64,000 bases of DNA, taken from Cellulomonas aerilata. GTDB lineage: Bacteria > Actinomycetota > Actinomycetes > Actinomycetales > Cellulomonadaceae. This document shows positions 63,014 through 64,000 of the stretch, one piece after another. How positions within the stretch are numbered: position 1 is the stretch's first letter; the number at the start of each line of letters is the position of its first letter. Under the pieces are notes generated by a model. The model made no database searches, was not told where the DNA came from, and was given only the letters and a program-made list of their open reading frames with translations. The DNA lies in NCBI RefSeq assembly GCF_007991755.1, contig NZ_BJYY01000004.1, positions 34,231 to 98,230 of the forward strand, written 5' to 3'. The position numbers and the translations under genes are program-made.

Positions 63014-64000
63014 ATGGCGAAGGCAGCGCAGCCGCGGTGGCGCACGGGGACGAGCCCGGCGAGCCCGGCGACGACGACACCGACCGCACCGACCGGACGG
63101 ACCGCCTCGGCGGCCCCTCCGGTCGGGAACGCCACGGTCGACGCCGTCCGCGTGCCCGCCTCGCCTCTGCCCGCCACGCCCCTACCCGCCTCGCCCCTGC
63201 CCGCCACGCCCCTGCCCGCCTCGCCCCGGGGGCAGCACCCCGGCCGCGTGCTCGCCCAGGTGGCGCGCCGCGGCGTGGTGGTCGTGGCCGCAGGGGTCCT
63301 CGTCGCGGGTGACCTGGGAGGCGCGGGCACCGCGCCCAGCGCGGTGTCGTCGGTCGCGTCGGCCGCGTCCCAGCGGTCCGAGCGGTCCACCCTGCGCCTG
63401 GAGGCGCAGCGGCTGGCGGCGTCCGAGCGCACGGAGGCCCTGGCGCTGGCGAGGGCTGCCCTGGACGCGGCCGCGGCGGCCGACGCCCTCAGCCGTGCGG
63501 CCCGTGACGCGGCTCTCGAGGTGAGCGCCGCGGCCGACGGAGCGGTCGCCCACGCAGGGACGGCTCCCGGGCTGAGCCCGGAGCAGCTCGCGACGCTCGA
63601 GGCGATCCGGCTGGACGAGGACGCCGCTGCCCTGCCCGGCCCGCTCGAGCGGCTGCGCCCGGTGCGCTCCCGCGCCGCGGTGGACGCACGGGAGGCCGCG
63701 ATCGACCGTGCCGACCGGAGCGCGACCGCACGGACGTCCGCCTCCTCGGCGACGCAGGACGACGCCACCGAGGCGGGTGCGGGGACGGCCGGCGACGGCG
63801 GCACGGCGGCCTCCGGCGGGCCCGACGTCGCACCGCTCGCCGACGCCGCACCGCTCACCGACGACGCACCGCTCTCCGACCCGCACGCCGGACCCGGGCT
63901 CCCGACGGCACCGGACGCGACCCCGCAGGACCCGGCCGTGCCGGACGCGACCCCGCAGGACCCGGCCGTGCCGGACGCGACCCCGCAGGACCCGGCCGTG
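63014..64000 (+). CDS. Repeat-bearing coiled-coil cell-envelope protein (partial, runs off window)
   Basis: An open frame from ATG 63014 continues uninterrupted for 329 codons to the window end. The N-terminus is Pro/Thr/Ser-rich with a decapeptide repeat of the type PASPLPATPL (63155-63226). A hydrophobic anchor or signal-like helix reads RRGVVVVAAGVLVAG at about residues 87-101. A predicted coiled coil follows, rich in Ala, Glu and Arg (about 118-230, SERSTLRLEAQRLAASERTE). Acidic/Pro-rich sequence then leads into three perfect copies of a 30-bp repeat at the edge. Such layouts often precede a peptidoglycan hydrolase domain (M23, NlpC/P60, lysozyme-like), but that domain is not visible. GAGAGGGG precedes the ATG. 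Confidence 0.72.
   Translation, partial: MAKAAQPRWRTGTSPASPATTTPTAPTGRTASAAPPVGNATVDAVRVPASPLPATPLPASPLPATPLPASPRGQHPGRVLAQVARRGVVVVAAGVLVAGDLGGAGTAPSAVSSVASAASQRSERSTLRLEAQRLAASERTEALALARAALDAAAAADALSRAARDAALEVSAAADGAVAHAGTAPGLSPEQLATLEAIRLDEDAAALPGPLERLRPVRSRAAVDAREAAIDRADRSATARTSASSATQDDATEAGAGTAGDGGTAASGGPDVAPLADAAPLTDDAPLSDPHAGPGLPTAPDATPQDPAVPDATPQDPAVPDATPQDPAV
63155..63226 (+). repeat. Short Pro-rich tandem repeat in the partial gene
   Basis: About 2.4 copies of a 30-base unit of the form CCCGCCTCGCC/CTG/CCCGCCACGCC encode alternating PASPL and PATPL. Copies differ only at a few third positions. Confidence 0.7.
63911..64000 (+). repeat. 30-bp tandem repeats in the partial gene
   Basis: Units 63911-63940, 63941-63970 and 63971-64000 are identical and in frame, encoding the decapeptide PDATPQDPAV. 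The array reaches the last base of the window, so its full length is unknown. Confidence 0.9.

Noticed and set aside
1..64000. tRNA, rRNA, insertion sequences, transposases, integrases and phage genes
   Set aside because: I searched the intergenic regions and protein translations by eye and found none that could be supported. Base composition is uniform, with no clear island of foreign DNA.

Overview
The window is about 64 kb of very GC-rich (roughly 73-75 %) actinobacterial chromosome. GTG starts are frequent, stop/start overlaps (GTGA, ATGA) are common, and -10 boxes of the form TACGCT or TAGCGT recur. Several of these boxes lie 6-7 bases before a start codon, which predicts leaderless mRNAs. 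Carbohydrate catabolism under LacI-type control, secreted amylase, GH31 glucosidase, RNase J and DUF2277/DUF2510/DUF2236 families fit a soil or plant-polymer degrading member of the Cellulomonadaceae (Cellulomonas-like). This assignment is an inference from gene content and composition.

Layout. 1-2.2 kb: the tail of an unknown gene, a YesL-like membrane protein and a Gfo/Idh/MocA dehydrogenase. 2.2-8.9 kb: an L-rhamnose locus with a LacI regulator, mutarotase (rhaM), isomerase (rhaI), bifunctional rhamnulose-1-phosphate aldolase/lactaldehyde dehydrogenase (rhaEW) and kinase (rhaB). Two promoter-operator modules are readable. No transporter is present. 8.9-9.3 kb: a cluster of 61-bp palindromic repeats. 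9.2-17.5 kb: a second, uncharacterised sugar-oxidation locus. It has an SDR, an FAD_binding_2 flavoprotein, a TIM-barrel isomerase/epimerase, a Gfo/Idh dehydrogenase and a LacI regulator. Near-identical LacI operators sit before both arms, suggesting one regulon; an anchored PQQ-type propeller gene lies between the arms.

17.5-31.6 kb is mostly housekeeping and single-gene units: YnfA-like and DUF2510 membrane proteins, an orphan chemoreceptor, RNase J, photolyase, DUF2277, a PhyH-type dioxygenase, a DUF2236 protein, Nudix hydrolase, RNase Z, DUF1232, a kinase-like protein lacking its P-loop, a PRC/DUF2382 stress-type protein, and a methyltransferase coupled to a conserved hypothetical gene.

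31.7-45 kb is a signalling island. It holds three GGDEF-EAL proteins (one soluble with GAF, two membrane-bound), a PAS/PAS/GAF PP2C phosphatase, a DksA-type zinc finger and a class V aminotransferase. Between two GGDEF-EAL genes lies a secreted subtilase whose C-terminus carries Trp at every fifth residue for 80 residues. This is the most unusual object in the window. 45-64 kb: GH31 alpha-glucosidase, VOC and YdeI-type proteins, secreted GH13 alpha-amylase, hemerythrin, a PrmC-related methyltransferase, SulP transporter, a large XRE-ATPase-TPR regulator, GNAT, a CPBP-type membrane protein, an ABC exporter pair, a GerMN/Gmad2 lipoprotein, and a cut-off repeat-bearing gene running off the right edge.
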